64,000 nt of DNA from Brassica napus (GCF_020379485.1 NW_026015103.1:1-64000), one strand, 5' to 3'. Numbered from the stretch's first letter, positions 44,317-56,300 are shown. Program-made: numbers and translations. The notes: generated by a model not told the origin, from the sequence alone.

Positions 44317-44897
44317 TGTTGAGAAGAGTTGAATATACAAGTGTGAAGTACTAAGGGGTGAAGACTGAAGAGGGTATGTTAAGCATTGGTGTGATGGGAG
44401 AGGTTCACATTGGCCTGACCGTACAAGGCCGTACAAGGCCGTACGGTCCGTACACATCCAGACAAGTGAAACCTCGACCGCAGTTACAAGAAGTTACCCA
44501 AGTAACTTATGGGAAGAGAAGGAGCTTTGGCTGATGAATCAGACCGTTTGAGGATAAGAGAGGCGCGGCTTTACAGGCTGGCACAGCTGGAAAGGCAAGA
44601 GCATCTTTGTCCAAGATCCTAGATGCTCCAAGCATGTGGGAACGCTGATTGGCCGAGTTAAAGAGAGCTTATCCTAACCTTGTTGACCTCACATGCTTAG
44701 CTCCTCTTTATGATTTCGAAAACCCTAATGATCTCTCACTATATATTGTAACTCTTGTCATTAATAATAAACATACAGTTCTGAGTCTATCTCTCTACAT
44801 TCATACTCTCTTAATCATGATTCTCACCTAAACTTGTCATAATCTCACATTCTGTTCCTTAATCTTCTCTAAATCATTTCATTCTCTTAATCTAATA
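44317..44897 (+). repeat. Copia-2 3' LTR
   Basis: 581 bp and uninterrupted, so it shows the LTR as it was before copia-1 landed in the other copy. CCGTAC repeats are at 44419-44455 and a TATA-like TATATAT at 44740-44746. It ends CTAATA, followed by the target duplication GAATC (44898-44902). Confidence 0.93.
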
Positions 44898-47800
44898 GAA
44901 TCGCGATGTAAGAAGCTTGATTTTGATACATAAAGTAATGGAGAATCACTAGGAAGTTGAATAAATCTCATAGGAGTTAGGATGAAGAAGCTATCCCACT
45001 TTCAAATCAGGTGATCCCAGTTTTCCTGTTTAGGAATATGACAGCTTCTTTGTCATTCTAATCAAACCAGGATGAATCGCGATGTAAGAAGCTTGATTGT
45101 AATACATAAAGTAATGGAGAATCACTAGGAAGTTGAATAAATCTCATAGGAGTTAGGATGAAGAAGCTGTCCCACTTTCAAATCAGGTGATCCCAATTTT
45201 CCTGTTTGGGAATATGACAGCTTCTTTGTCATTCTAATCAAACCAGGATGAATCGCGATGTAAGAAGCTTGATTTTGATATATAAAGTAATGGAGAATCA
45301 CTAGGAAGTTGAATAAATCTCATGGGAGTTAGGATGAAGAAGCTATCCCACTTTCAAATCAGGTGATCCCAGTTTTCCTGTTTGGGAATATGACAGCTTC
45401 TTTGTCATTCTAATCAAACCAGGATGAATCGCGATGTAAGAAAGTTGATTTTGATATATAAAGTAATGGAGAATCATTAGAAAGTTGAATAAATCTCATA
45501 GGAGTTAGGATGAAGAAGCTATCCCACTTTCAAATCAGGTGATCCCAGTTTTTCTGTTTAGGAATATGACAGCTTCTTTGTCATTCTAATCAAACCAGGA
45601 TGAATCGCGATGTAAGAGGCTTGATTTGGATACATAAAGTAATGGAGAATCATTAGGAAGTTGAATAAATCTCATAGGAGTTACGATGAAGAAGCTATCC
45701 CACTTTCAAATCAGGTGATCCCAGTTTTTCTGTTTAGGAATATGACAGCTTCTTTGTCATTCTAATCAAACCAGGATGAATCGCGATGTAAAAAGCTTGA
45801 TTTGGATACATAAAGTAATGTAGAATCACTAGGAAGTTGAATAAATCTCATAGGAGTTAGGATGAAGAAGCTATCCCACTTTCAAATCAGGTGATCCCAG
45901 TTTTCCTGTTTGGGAATATGACAGCTTCTTTGTCATTCTAATCGAACCAGAATGAATCGCGATGTAAGAAGCTTGATTTTGATACATAAAGTAGTGGAGA
46001 ACCATTAGGAAGTTGAAAAAATCTCATAGGAGTTAGGATGAAGAAGCTATCCCACTTTCAAATCTGGTGATCCTAGTTTTCCTGTTTGGGAATATAACAG
46101 CTTCCATGTCATTCTAATCGAACCAGGATGAATCGCGATGTAAGAAGCTTGATTTTGATACATAAAGTAATGGAGAATCACTAGGAAGTTGAATAAATCT
46201 CATAGGAGTTAGGATGAAGAAGCTATCCCACTTTCAAATCAGGTGATCCCACTTTTCCTGTTTGGGAATATGACAGCTTCTTTGTCATTCTAATCAAACC
46301 AGAATGAATCGCGATGTAAGAAGCTGGATTTTGATTCATAAAGTAATGGAGAATTACTAGGAAGTTGAAGAAATCTCATAGGAGTTAGGATGAAGAAGCT
46401 ATCCCACTTTCAAATCAGGTGATCCCAGTTTTCCTGTTTAGGAATATGACAGCTTCTTTGTCATTCTAATCAAACCAGGATGAATCGCGATGTAAGAAGC
46501 TTGATTTTGATACATAAAGTAATGGAGAATCACTAGGAAGTTGAATAAATCTCATAGGAGTTAGGATTAAGAAGCTATCCCACTTTCAAATCAGGTGATC
46601 CCACTTTTCCTGTTTGGGAATATGACTACTTCTTTGTCATTCTAATCAAACCAGAATGAATCGCGATGTAAGAAGCTGGATTTTGATACATAAAGTAATG
46701 GAGAATCACTAGGAAGTTGAAGAAATATCATAGGAGTTAGGATGAAGAAGCTATCCCACTTTCAAATCAGGTGATCCCAGTTTTTCTGTTTGGGAATATG
46801 ACAGCTTCTTTGTCATTCTAATCAAACCAGAATGAATCGCAATGTAAGAAGCTTGATTTGGATACATAAAGTAATGGAGAGTCACTAGGAAGTTGAATAA
46901 ATCTCATAGGAGTTAGGATGAAGAAGCTATCCCACATTCAAATCAGGTGATCCCAGTTTTCCTGTTTGGGAATATGACAGCTTCTTTGTCATTCTAATCA
47001 AACCAGGATGAATCGCGATGTAAGAAGCTTGATTTTGATACATAAAGTAATGGAGAATCACTAGGAAGTTGAATAAATCTCATAGGAGTTAGGATGAAGA
47101 AGCTATCCCACTTTCAAATCAGGTGATCCCAGTTTTCCTGTTTGGGAATATGACAGCTTCCTTGCCATTCTAATCAAACCAGGATGAATCGCGATGTAAG
47201 AAGCTTGATTTTGATATGTAAAGTAATGGAGAATCACTAGGAAGTTGAATAAATCTCATAGGAGTTAGGATGAAGAAGCTATCCCACTTTCAAATCACGT
47301 GATCCCAGTTTTTCTGTTTAGGAATATGACAGCTTCTTTGTCATTCTAATGAAACCAGGATGAATCGCGATGTAAGAAGCTTGATTTGGATACATAAAGT
47401 AATGGAGAATCACTAGGAAGTTGAATAAATCTCATAGGAGTTAGGATGAAGAAGCTATCCCACTTTCAAATCAGGTGATCCCAGTTTTCCTGTTTGGGAA
47501 TATGACAGCTTCTTTGTCATTCTAATCAAACCAGGATGAATCGCGATGTAAGAAGCTTGATTTTGATATATAAAGTAACGGAGAATCACTAGGAAGTTGA
47601 ATAAATCTCATAGGAGTTAGGATGAAGAAGCTATCCCACTTAGGATGAAGAAGCTATCCCACTTTCAAATCAGGTGATCCTAGTTTTCCTGTTTGGGAAT
47701 ATAACAGCTTCCTTGTCATTCTAATCGAACCAGGATGAATCGCAATGTAAGAAGCTTGATTTTGATACTTAAAGTAATGGAGAATCACTAGGAAGTTGAA

Positions 47801-48301
47801 TAAATCTCATAGGAGTTAGGATGAAGAAGCTATCCCACTTTCAAATCAGGTGATCCCAGTTTTTCTGTTTGGGAATATGATAGCTTCTTTGTCATTCTAA
47901 TCAAACCAGAATGAATCGCAATGTAAGAAGCTTGATTTGGATACATAAAGTAATGGAGAGTCACTAGGAAGTTGAATAAATCTCATAGGAGTTAGGATGA
48001 AGAAGCTATCCCACATTCAAATCAGGTGATCCCAGTTTTCCTGTTTGGGAATATGACAGCTTCTTTGTCATTCTAATCGAACCAGAATGAATCGCGATCT
48101 AAGAAGCTTGATTTTGATACATAAATTAGTGGAGAGCCATTAGGAAGTTGAAGAAATCTCATATGAGTTAGGATGAAGAAGCTATCCCACTTTCAAATCA
48201 GGTGATCCCACTTTTCCTGTTTGGGAATATGACAGCTTCCTTGTCATTCTAATCAAACCAGGATGAATCTCTATGTAAGAAGCTTGATTTTGATACATAA
48301 A
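44898..48301 (+). repeat. CentBr-like satellite, diverged block (about 19 monomers)
   Basis: Same 176-bp unit and orientation, but with many substitutions: TTTAGGAATATG, GATTTGGATAC, GATATATAAAG, TCGAACC. One monomer holds an internal duplication of about 24 bases at 47612-47660. The last monomer has GAATCTCTATG in place of GAATCGCGATG and is cut by gypsy element B after ATAAA (48297-48301). Confidence 0.94.
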
Positions 48302-49148
48302 TGATATGATCATGGACCAGCCAGCTGATGGAGATTGAGATGGCGAGTTTAGAGATGAACCAGCTGAAGAAGATGAGGTCTTAACCATTCCTAAAGGTCC
48401 CATGACTCGAGCCAGAGCTAGGAAACTCAAAGAAGCTATTGGAGGACTAATCAGGAAGTCCTTGGAGCAAGAAGAATGTCTTGGAGGAAGCTTGATACTT
48501 CAAGATACGCTTATCACCATTCAAGCCATCTTACCATCAAGTTGAGTATCATCTAGGCTAGCAAGCTATGTGTGCTCTTTTCCTATCATTGTTTTTGTCC
48601 CATTGGGTTTTGCAATGATAGGTTTTTAACGAGGCCATAGTCTTGCTATCTTATCACCTAGTTGATACTCTCGGACCAAACCACATGAAGAACCTTATGC
48701 TATCTTTATTTCTAAGTATTTATGTCTTTCATTTTCGAAAACTCTATCTAAGTTGTGTCTTTACTTCTACATTAATTGGAGGAGCCTGTTCCTTTAATTT
48801 CGAAATGCTTGGAGCCTGTTCCAAGCCTTTCACTATATATATGTGTAACTCGGCAACCCTAGCATCTATCAAGTTTTCTTTCATTAAACCTTTGTGTTTT
48901 CTTCTCCCTTGCTTTCACGAGTTAAGAGAGTGTCTGGTGTGTAGTATCCAGTCTGTTGGTGTGTAATATCCAACGCCCAAGGGCTTTAGAAAGGTGTCAT
49001 ATCCGATCTAAGTCTAGGAGTATCAAGGAGCCTTTCCGCAGCCTCTTGTGTCACCATTCGATCCACAGCCTTGATAAACTTGAGTCTTTGATTCGTTTAT
49101 GCAAGGATCTATCCAAACCATCCAGAGAAGGGTCCTAGGATCTCATTA
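48302..49148 (+). repeat. 5' LTR of gypsy element B, with coding start and hairpin
   Basis: The first 240 bases are open in one frame and encode the pol C-terminal tail, including GPMTRARARKLKEA, up to a stop near 48545. Next is a perfect 10-bp stem, CCTATCATTG (48582-48591) and CAATGATAGG (48613-48622), with GTCCCATTGGG in its loop. A TATA-like TATATATAT follows at 48834-48842. Confidence 0.84.
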
Positions 49149-49658
49149 AGTGGTATCAGAGCACTCTGGAAGGGGAGTTTTCGATTTCTCTTTTGCGATT
49201 TCTTAAGATCTACTCTTTGTCGATTCATATTTTTGATCAATCGGTTCTTGTGTGTTTATTCTCACTTGATCTGCTTGTTTCATTATCAGGATTGCTAGAT
49301 CTGATTGTTTCGTGTCTCATACTGATAGATCTAAGAATTTCGATCAAGTTTTGAACAAAACCTTTTCACATTCTTGTTGATTACGTTATCGTTTTGCTTG
49401 ATCCGAAAGTTTCTTGTGATTGTGTGACTCGATCTGTTGTTAGAATCATAGATCAGGATTTGATTACCTCATTTCATCATCTGTTGAATCTGATCTGTTA
49501 TTGTTTCAATTTCGAAAAGATAGAATTAAATCGTCGCGTGTTGATCAAGTATCTTCATTTGCCGCTTTGTTTGAATACTTTGTTTCCTTATTTGAATCTT
49601 GAGTTCTGAATTCTTTTGAACTACTTACTGGTTCAAGTTTTTCGTGTATCAGGAAGCA
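49149..49658 (+). promoter_or_regulatory. Primer-binding site and leader of gypsy element B
   Basis: TGGTATCAGAGC at 49151-49162 is the initiator-methionine-tRNA primer-binding site. About 500 bases of T-rich leader follow, with repeated GATC-containing words and no convincing gene; short open frames here are chance. Confidence 0.8.
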
Positions 49659-50741
49659 ATGGGGTCTGAGGAGGATGATGAAACCTTTGTGCGAAGGAAT
49701 AGATTGCTGCAAGAAGCAATCACCAAACAAGTGATGGAAGCGATGGTGAAGTTACTGGAAGAGAAGTATGATCAGAGACCGCATGATGGGCAAGGACAAG
49801 CATCTGGTTCAAGACATGAGCAAAGAAGAAACAGACAAGGTCAGCGTGAGCATGCTGGATCAGAAGAGACTGATAACTTCTATGAGAGAAGTAGCCATAG
49901 CTCCGGTTCAAGACGTAGCAGTAGAAGATCTCGACGTGATCATGAGGGCCGGAGGCATAGACGCAATGAGCTATCAGGATTAAAGCTTAAGATCCCTCCT
50001 TTCCATGGTAAAGCTGATCCAGATGCCTATCTAGAGTGGGAGAAGAAGATCGAACTCGTTTTCAACTGTCAGCATTACTCAGAGACTAAGAAGATTCAAG
50101 TAGCTGCTACCGAGTTCAATGATTATGCATTGAGCTGGTGGGATCAGTTGGTCACAAACAAGAGGCGCAATGGTGAATTCCCCATTGAAACATGGGTAGA
50201 GATGAAAGCTGTGATGCGCAAGAGGTTTGTACCAAGTCATTATCACCGTGATCTTCATCAAAAGCTGAGACTGCTCACACAAGGATCAAAGTCTGTAGAG
50301 GAATACTTTCAAGAGATGGAGTTGCTTATGCTAAGAGCTTGTGTATCTGAGGACAGTGAAGCTACCATGGCACGATTTCTTGGTGGACTCAACCGTGAGA
50401 TACAAGATAGAGTGGAGATGCAACACTACTTGGAGATAGAGGAGATGCTACACAAAGCTATCTTGGTGGAGCAGCAAGTTAAGAGAAGAAGTTATGCGCG
50501 TGGCAGCTATGGTTCCAATAGATACCAGACCTCTAAGGAAGATAAACCGAGCTATCAAAAGGAGAGCAAGCCACAGCCAAAAGAAGAATCCAAGTCTAGT
50601 AGCATCTACAACAAAGATAAGGGTAAAGTGGAAGCTACAAGCTCGCGTGCAAGAGATGTGAAGTGCTTTAAGTGCCAAGGGCGTGGGCACTATGCTAATG
50701 AGTGTACTAACAAGAGAGTTATGATTCTTCTGGAGAATTGA
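49659..50741 (+). CDS. Gag of gypsy element B, intact up to an early stop
   Basis: 360 codons from ATG at 49659 ([10 protein letters not shown]). An arginine- and serine-rich N-terminal part precedes the capsid domain: [37 protein letters not shown] and [18 protein letters not shown]. The CCHC zinc knuckle [14 protein letters not shown] begins at residue 336 (50664-50705). The stop at 50739-50741 comes soon after; plant chromoviruses normally continue from gag into pol without a stop, and element A has no stop at that point, so this is probably a nonsense mutation. The capsid and knuckle are complete, so a Gag protein could still be made. The start at 49644 (GTG) is rejected. Confidence 0.85.
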   Translation: MGSEEDDETFVRRNRLLQEAITKQVMEAMVKLLEEKYDQRPHDGQGQASGSRHEQRRNRQGQREHAGSEETDNFYERSSHSSGSRRSSRRSRRDHEGRRHRRNELSGLKLKIPPFHGKADPDAYLEWEKKIELVFNCQHYSETKKIQVAATEFNDYALSWWDQLVTNKRRNGEFPIETWVEMKAVMRKRFVPSHYHRDLHQKLRLLTQGSKSVEEYFQEMELLMLRACVSEDSEATMARFLGGLNREIQDRVEMQHYLEIEEMLHKAILVEQQVKRRSYARGSYGSNRYQTSKEDKPSYQKESKPQPKEESKSSSIYNKDKGKVEATSSRARDVKCFKCQGRGHYANECTNKRVMILLEN

Positions 50742-51003
50742 GAGTTTGAATCTGAAGATGAGAAACTAAGGACTGATCAAGAACTATCAGAAGTTGAGCA
50801 TGAGGAGGAACCAGTTCAAGGTAGACTTTTGGTTGCAAGAAGAACTCTCATTTTGCAAACAAACAGAGGAGGCAAGAACAAAGAGAGACTTGTTCTACAC
50901 ACGTTGTCTGGTGCAAGGAAAGGTCTGCAGCCTGATCATCGACGGTGGAAGCTGTGTTAATGTTGCTAGCGAGACAATGGTGAAGAAGCTTGGAGCGCCC
51001 TCT
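50742..51003 (+). pseudogene. Protease remnant of gypsy element B
   Basis: After the stop, a frameshift near 50870 moves the coding to another frame, which shows RDLFYTRCLVQGKVCSLIID and then GGSCVNVAS with the catalytic aspartate at 50941. It is cut off at KKLGA (about 50990-51000), where the sequence jumps to RNase H. Confidence 0.78.
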
Positions 51004-51245
51004 CAACTATGCAACTTATGATAAGGAATTGTTGCCTTGTTGAGAGCTTTGCAGACTGGCAGCATTACTTGTGGCAGGAGTTTGTGATACACACGGATCA
51101 TGAGTCTCTCAAGTATTTGAAAGGACAGAACAAGCTCAGCAAAAGACACGCAAGGTGGGTTGAGTTCATTGAGACATTTCCTTATGACATCAAGTACAAA
51201 CAAGGTAAGAAAACATAGTTGGCTGATGCACTATCTCGAAGGTAT
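51000..51245 (+). pseudogene. RNase H remnant of gypsy element B
   Basis: Starts in mid-domain with a segment equal to [10 protein letters not shown], then [20 protein letters not shown] and [17 protein letters not shown], ending with ADALSRR in a neighbouring frame near 51222-51243. Element A shows the same blocks at 4225-4468. The reverse transcriptase and the first half of RNase H are missing. Confidence 0.78.
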
Positions 51246-52490
51246 GTTCTCTTAAACACTCTTGATGCTAAGTTGTTAGGTTTTGAGCAGATTAAGAGAT
51301 GTATGATCTGATCCAGATTTTAAAGAAGCTTATAACTCTTGTGAGAATTTGCTGCTGGACATTATTTTAACATGATGGATTCCTCTTTTATGATAATAGA
51401 CTGTGTGTGCCTAATTGCTCTTTGAGAGATTTGTTTGTTAGGGAATCACATGGAGGGAGTCCTCATGGGTCACTTTGGTATTGCAAAAGACTCTTAAACA
51501 CCTTGCAGGATAATTTTTTTTGGGCCTCGGATGATGACAAGTGATGGGGAAAACTATTTGAGAGAGTGGCAACTTGCAAGCAACTAAGTCTAAGGTTCAG
51601 TCTCACGTTGTATACTCCTCTCCCTATTCCTTATCATCCTTGGAAGACATATCTATGGATTTCATTGTTGGATTGCCTAGACTAGGACTGGGAAGGATTC
51701 TATCTTTGTTGTTGTTGACAGTTCTCAAAAATGGCACATTTCATAGCATGTCATAAAACTGATGATGCATTGCATGTAGCAATCTGTTCTTTAAGGAATT
51801 GGTGCTTTTACATGGCATGCCTAGGACCATAGTTTTCTGATAGGGATACTAATTTTCTTAGTTATTTTTGGAAAACTCTTTGGTCTAAGCTAGGCACTAA
51901 GTTGTTGTTCTCCACTACTTGTCATCCCAAACTGATGGACAGACTGAAGTAGTTTAATAGACTCTAGGAACCCTCTTGCGTGCATGCATTCATTAAAAGA
52001 ATCTGAAATCTTGGGAAGATTATCTGCCACAGTGAATTTGCATATAATCATGCTGTGCATTCTGCTTCTAAGTTTTCACCCTTTGAAATGTTTTATGGGT
52101 CAATCCCACCTCTCCTTGGATTTAATCCCTTACCTGAGTGTGAAAGGGTCATTTGGATGGCAAAAAGGCAGAGAAGGTAAACAACTTCACGAGCAAGCTA
52201 GGCTCAACATTGAAGAGAAACTAAGCAGTATGTCAAGCATGCCCACAAAGGAATTCGAATGGTCTTTAAGAGGGTGATAAAGTTGGGTTCATTTGAGAAA
52301 AGAGAGGTTTCCTAATGAGAGGAGTCAAAGCTTATGCCAAGAATTGATGGACCTTTTGATATCACAAGGAAGATCAGCAACACAAGGCTACAAGATTGAA
52401 TCTCCAAGATAAGTATATGTGAGTAATAGCTTCAATGTTACTGACTTGATCCTTTTATTGCAGATGAACCTGATTGAGTTCAAATCCTTT
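51246..52490 (+). pseudogene. Integrase remnant of gypsy element B, decayed
   Basis: Matches the element A integrase in short blocks that change frame often: a VREAHGG-like segment and MGHFGIAK near 51440-51485, DISMDFIVGLPR near 51646-51680, a [20 protein letters not shown] block near 51837-51885, and [15 protein letters not shown] near 51918-51948. Most breaks are single-base losses or gains. No protein of useful length can be made. Confidence 0.75.
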
Positions 52491-52491
52491 C

Positions 52492-52504
52492 AAGAGAGGA
52501 GGGA
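52492..52504 (+). promoter_or_regulatory. Polypurine tract of gypsy element B
   Basis: AAGAGAGGAGGGA directly before the 3' LTR. Confidence 0.8.
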
Positions 52505-53339
52505 TGATATATCATGGTACCAGCCAGCTGATGGCGATAGAGATGGCGAGTTGAGATGACCAGCTTGAGAAGATGAGGTCTTAACCATTCCCTAAGGTCC
52601 ATGCTCGAGCCAGAGCTAGGAAAACTCAAAAAGCTATTGCAGGACTAATCAGGAAGTCCTTGAGAATAAGAATGTCTTGGAGGAAGCTTGATACTTCAAG
52701 ATACGCTTATCCATTCAAGCATCTTACCATCAAGTTGAGTACATCTAGGCTAGCAGCTATGTGTGCTCTTTTCCTATCATTGTTTTTGTCCCATTGGGTT
52801 TTGCATGATAGGTTTTTAACGAGGCCATAGTCTTGCTATCTTAGCACCTAGTTGATACTCTCGACCAAACCACATGAAGAACCTTATTGCTATCATTATT
52901 TCTAAGTATTTATGTCTTTCCTTTTCAAACTCTATCTAAGTTGTGTCTTTCTTCTACATTAAATTTGGAGGATCTGTTCTTTAATTTTCGAAATGCTTGA
53001 GCCTGTTTCCAAGCCTTTCACTATATATAATGTGTAACTCGGCAACCCTAAGCATCTATCAGTTTTCTTTCATTAAACCTTGTGTTTTTCTTCTCCCTTG
53101 CTTTTCACACGAGTTAAGAGAGTGTCTGGTGTGTAGTATCCAGTCTGTTGGTGTGTATAATCCCGCCCAAGGGCTTTAGAAAGGTGTGTCATATCCGATC
53201 TAAGTCTAGGAGTATCAGGAGCCTTTCCGCAGCCTCTTGTGTCACCATTCGATCCACAAGCCCCGTATAAACTTGAGTCTTTGTTCGTTTATGCAAGGAT
53301 CTATCCAAAACATCCAGAGAAGGTCCTAGGATCTGATTA
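52505..53339 (+). repeat. 3' LTR of gypsy element B
   Basis: About 835 bp; aligns throughout with 48302-49148 but has many one-base gaps, nearly all relative losses, and several substitutions. The stem-loop (52773-52812) has lost one base in its right arm. A TATA-like stretch is at about 53022-53030. It ends GATTA, followed by ATAAA. Confidence 0.85.
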
Positions 53340-56300
53340 ATAAAGTAATGAGAATCACTAGGAAGTTGAATAAATCTCATAGGAGTTAGGATGAAGAAGC
53401 TATCCCACTTTCAAATCAGGTATCCCAGTTTTCCTGTTTGGGAATATGACAGCTTCTTTGTCATTCTAATCAAACCAGGATGAATCGCGATGTAAGAAGC
53501 TTGATTTTGATACATAAAGTAATGGAGAATCACTAGGAAGTTGAATAAATCTCATAGGAGTTAATGAAGAAGCTATCCCACTTTCAAATCAGGTGATCCC
53601 ATTTTCCTGTTTGGGAATATGACAGCTTCTTTGTCATTCTAATCAAACCAGGATGAATCGCGATGTAAGAAGCTTGATTTTGATACATAAAGTAATGGAG
53701 AATCACTAGGAAGTTGAATAAATCTCATAGGAGTTAGGATGAAGAAGCTATCCCACTTTCAAATCAGGTGATCCCAGTTTTCCTGTTTGGGAATATGACA
53801 GCTTCTTTGTCATTCTAATCAAACCAGGATGAATCGCGATGTAAGAAGCTTGATTTTGATACATAAAGTAATGGAGAATCACTAGGAAGTTGAATAAATC
53901 TCATAGGAGTTAGGATGAAGAAGCTATCCCACTTTCAAATCAGGTGATCCCAGTTTTCCTGTTTGGGAATATGACAGCTTCTTTGTCATTCTAATCAAAC
54001 CAGGATGAATCGCGATGTAAGAAGCTTGATTTTGATACATAAAGTAATGGAGAATCACTAGGAAGTTGAATAAATCTCATAGGAGTTAGGATGAAGAAGC
54101 TATCCCACTTTCAAATCAGGTGATCCCAGTTTTCCTGTTTGGGAATATGACAGCTTCTTTGTCATTCTAATCAACCAGGATGAATCGCGATGTAAGAAGC
54201 TTGATTTTGATACATAAAGTAATGGAGAATCACTAGGAAGTTGAATAAATCTCATAGGAGTTAGGATGAAGAAGCTATCCCACTTTCAAATCAGGTGATC
54301 CCAGTTTTCCTGTTTGGGAATATGACAGCTTCTTTGTCATTCTAATCAAACCAGGATGAATCGCGATGTAAGAAGCTTGATTTTGATACATAAAGTAATG
54401 GAGAATCACTAGGAAGTTGAATAAATCTCATAGGAGTTAGGATGAAGAAGCTATCCCACTTTCAAATCAGGTGATCCCAGTTTTCCTGTTTGGGAATATG
54501 ACAGCTTCTTTTGTCATTCTAATCAAACCAGGATGAATCGCGATGTAAGAAGCTTGATTTTGATACATAAAGTAATGGAGAATCACTAGGAAGTTGAATA
54601 AATCTCATAGGAGTTAGGATGAAGAAGCTATCCCACTTTCAAATCAGGTGATCCCAGTTTTCCTGTTTGGGAATATGACAGCTTCTTTGTCATTCTAATC
54701 AAACCAGGATGAATCGCGATGTAAGAAGCTTGATTTTGATACATAAAGTAATGGAGAATCACTAGGAAGTTGAATAAATCTCATAGGAGTTAGGATGAAG
54801 AAGCTATCCCACTTTCAAATCAGGTGATCCCAGTTTTTCTGTTTGGGATATGACAGCTTCTTTGTCATTCTAATCAAACCAGGATGAATCGCGATGTAAG
54901 AAGCTTGATTTTGATACATAAAGTAATGGAGAATCACTAGGAAGTTGAATAAATCTCATAGGAGTTAGGATGAAGAAGCTATCCCACTTTCAAATCAGGT
55001 GATCCCAGTTTTCCTGTTTGGGAATATGACAGCTTCTTTGTCATTCTAATCAACCAGGATGAATCGCGATGTAAGAAGCTTGATTTTGATACATAAAGTA
55101 ATGGAGAATCACTAGGAAGTTGAATAAATCTCATAGGAGTTAGGATGAAGAAGCTATCCCACTTTCACATTTCAAAGTGATCCCAGTTTTCCTGTTTGGG
55201 AATATGACAGCTTCCTTGTCATTCTCAAACCAGGATGAATCGCGATGTAAGAAGCTTGATTTTGATACATAAAGTAATGGAGAATCACTAGGAAGTTGAA
55301 TAAATCTCATAGGAGTTAGGATGAAGAAGCTATCCCACTTTCAAATCAGGTGATCCCAGTTTTCCTGTTTGGGAATATGACAGCTTCTTTGTCATTCTAA
55401 TCAAACCAGGATGAATCGCGATGTAAGAAGCTTGATTTTGATACATAAAGTAATGGAGAATCACTAGGAAGTTGAATAAATCTCATAGGAGTTAGGATGA
55501 AGAAGCTATCCCACTTTCAAATCAGGTGATCCCAGTTTTCCTGTTTGGGAATATGACAGCTTCTTTGTCATTCTAATCAAACCAGGATGAATCGCGATGT
55601 AAGAAGCTTGATTTTGATACATAAAGTAGTGGAGAACCTCTAGGAAGTTGAATAAATCTCATAGGAGTTAGGATGAAGAAGCTATCCCACTTTCAAATCA
55701 GGTGATCCCAGTTTTCCTGTTTGGGAATATGACAGCTTCTTGTCATTCTAATCAAACCAGGATGAATCGCGATGTAAGAAGCTTGATTTTGATACATAAA
55801 GTAATGGAGAATCACTAGGAAGTTGAATAAATCTCATAGGAGTTAGGATGAAGAAGCTATCCCACTTTCAAATCAGGTGATCCCAGTTTTCCTGTTTGGG
55901 AATATGACAGCTTCTTTGTCATTCTAATCAAACCAGGATGAATCGCGATGTAAGAAGCTTGATTTTGATACATAAAGTAATGGAGAATCACTAGGAAGTT
56001 GAATAAATCTCATAGGAGTTAGGATGAAGAAGCTATCCCACTTTCAAATCAGGTGATCCCAGTTTTCCTGTTTGGGAATATGACAGCTTCTTTGTCATTC
56101 TAATCAAACCAGGATGAATCGCGATGTAAGAAGCTTGATTTTGATACATAAAGTAATGGAGAATCACTAGGAAGTTGAATAAATCTCATAGGAGTTAGGA
56201 TGAAGAAGCTATCCCACTTTCAAATCAGGTGATCCCAGTTTTCCTGTTTGGGAATATGACAGCTTCCTTGTCATTCTAATCAAACCAGGATGAATCGCGA

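Larger units (their letters stand above)
28752..44897 (+). mobile_element. Copia-2: Ty1/copia element, split by nested insertions
   Basis: The outermost element of the nest. It has 581-bp LTRs; the 5' copy is cut into 28752-28898 and 39170-39603 by copia-1, and 147 + 434 bp again gives 581. The two copies differ at one position that I can find (GCGG versus GCAG near 39177/44476). The TSD GAATC is at 28747-28751 and 44898-44902. Integrase before reverse transcriptase makes it Ty1/copia. LTR ends are TG...TA rather than TG...CA, fixed by the TSD on one side and the primer-binding site and polypurine tract on the other. With 1/581 divergence and a rate near 1.5e-8 per site per year, insertion would be under 0.1 million years ago, a rough estimate. 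Confidence 0.92.
48302..53339 (+). mobile_element. Gypsy element B: Ty3/gypsy chromovirus with deleted reverse transcriptase
   Basis: An LTR element between ATAAA target duplications (48297-48301, 53340-53344), with LTRs of about 847 and 835 bp, primer-binding site, gag, remnants of protease, RNase H and integrase, and polypurine tract. Its gag and pol remnants are closely related to those of element A, but the LTRs are unrelated in sequence, so it is a second family of the same clade. About 1.5 kb that should hold reverse transcriptase is absent. The LTR ends are TGAT...ATTA, not the usual TG...CA; the ATAAA flanks support this limit. Confidence 0.85.

Noticed and set aside
48643..49609. Short frames in the LTR and leader of element B (48643-48966, 48956-49138, 49394-49609)
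   Set aside because: T-rich composition, no motifs, position before the primer-binding site or gag; chance frames.
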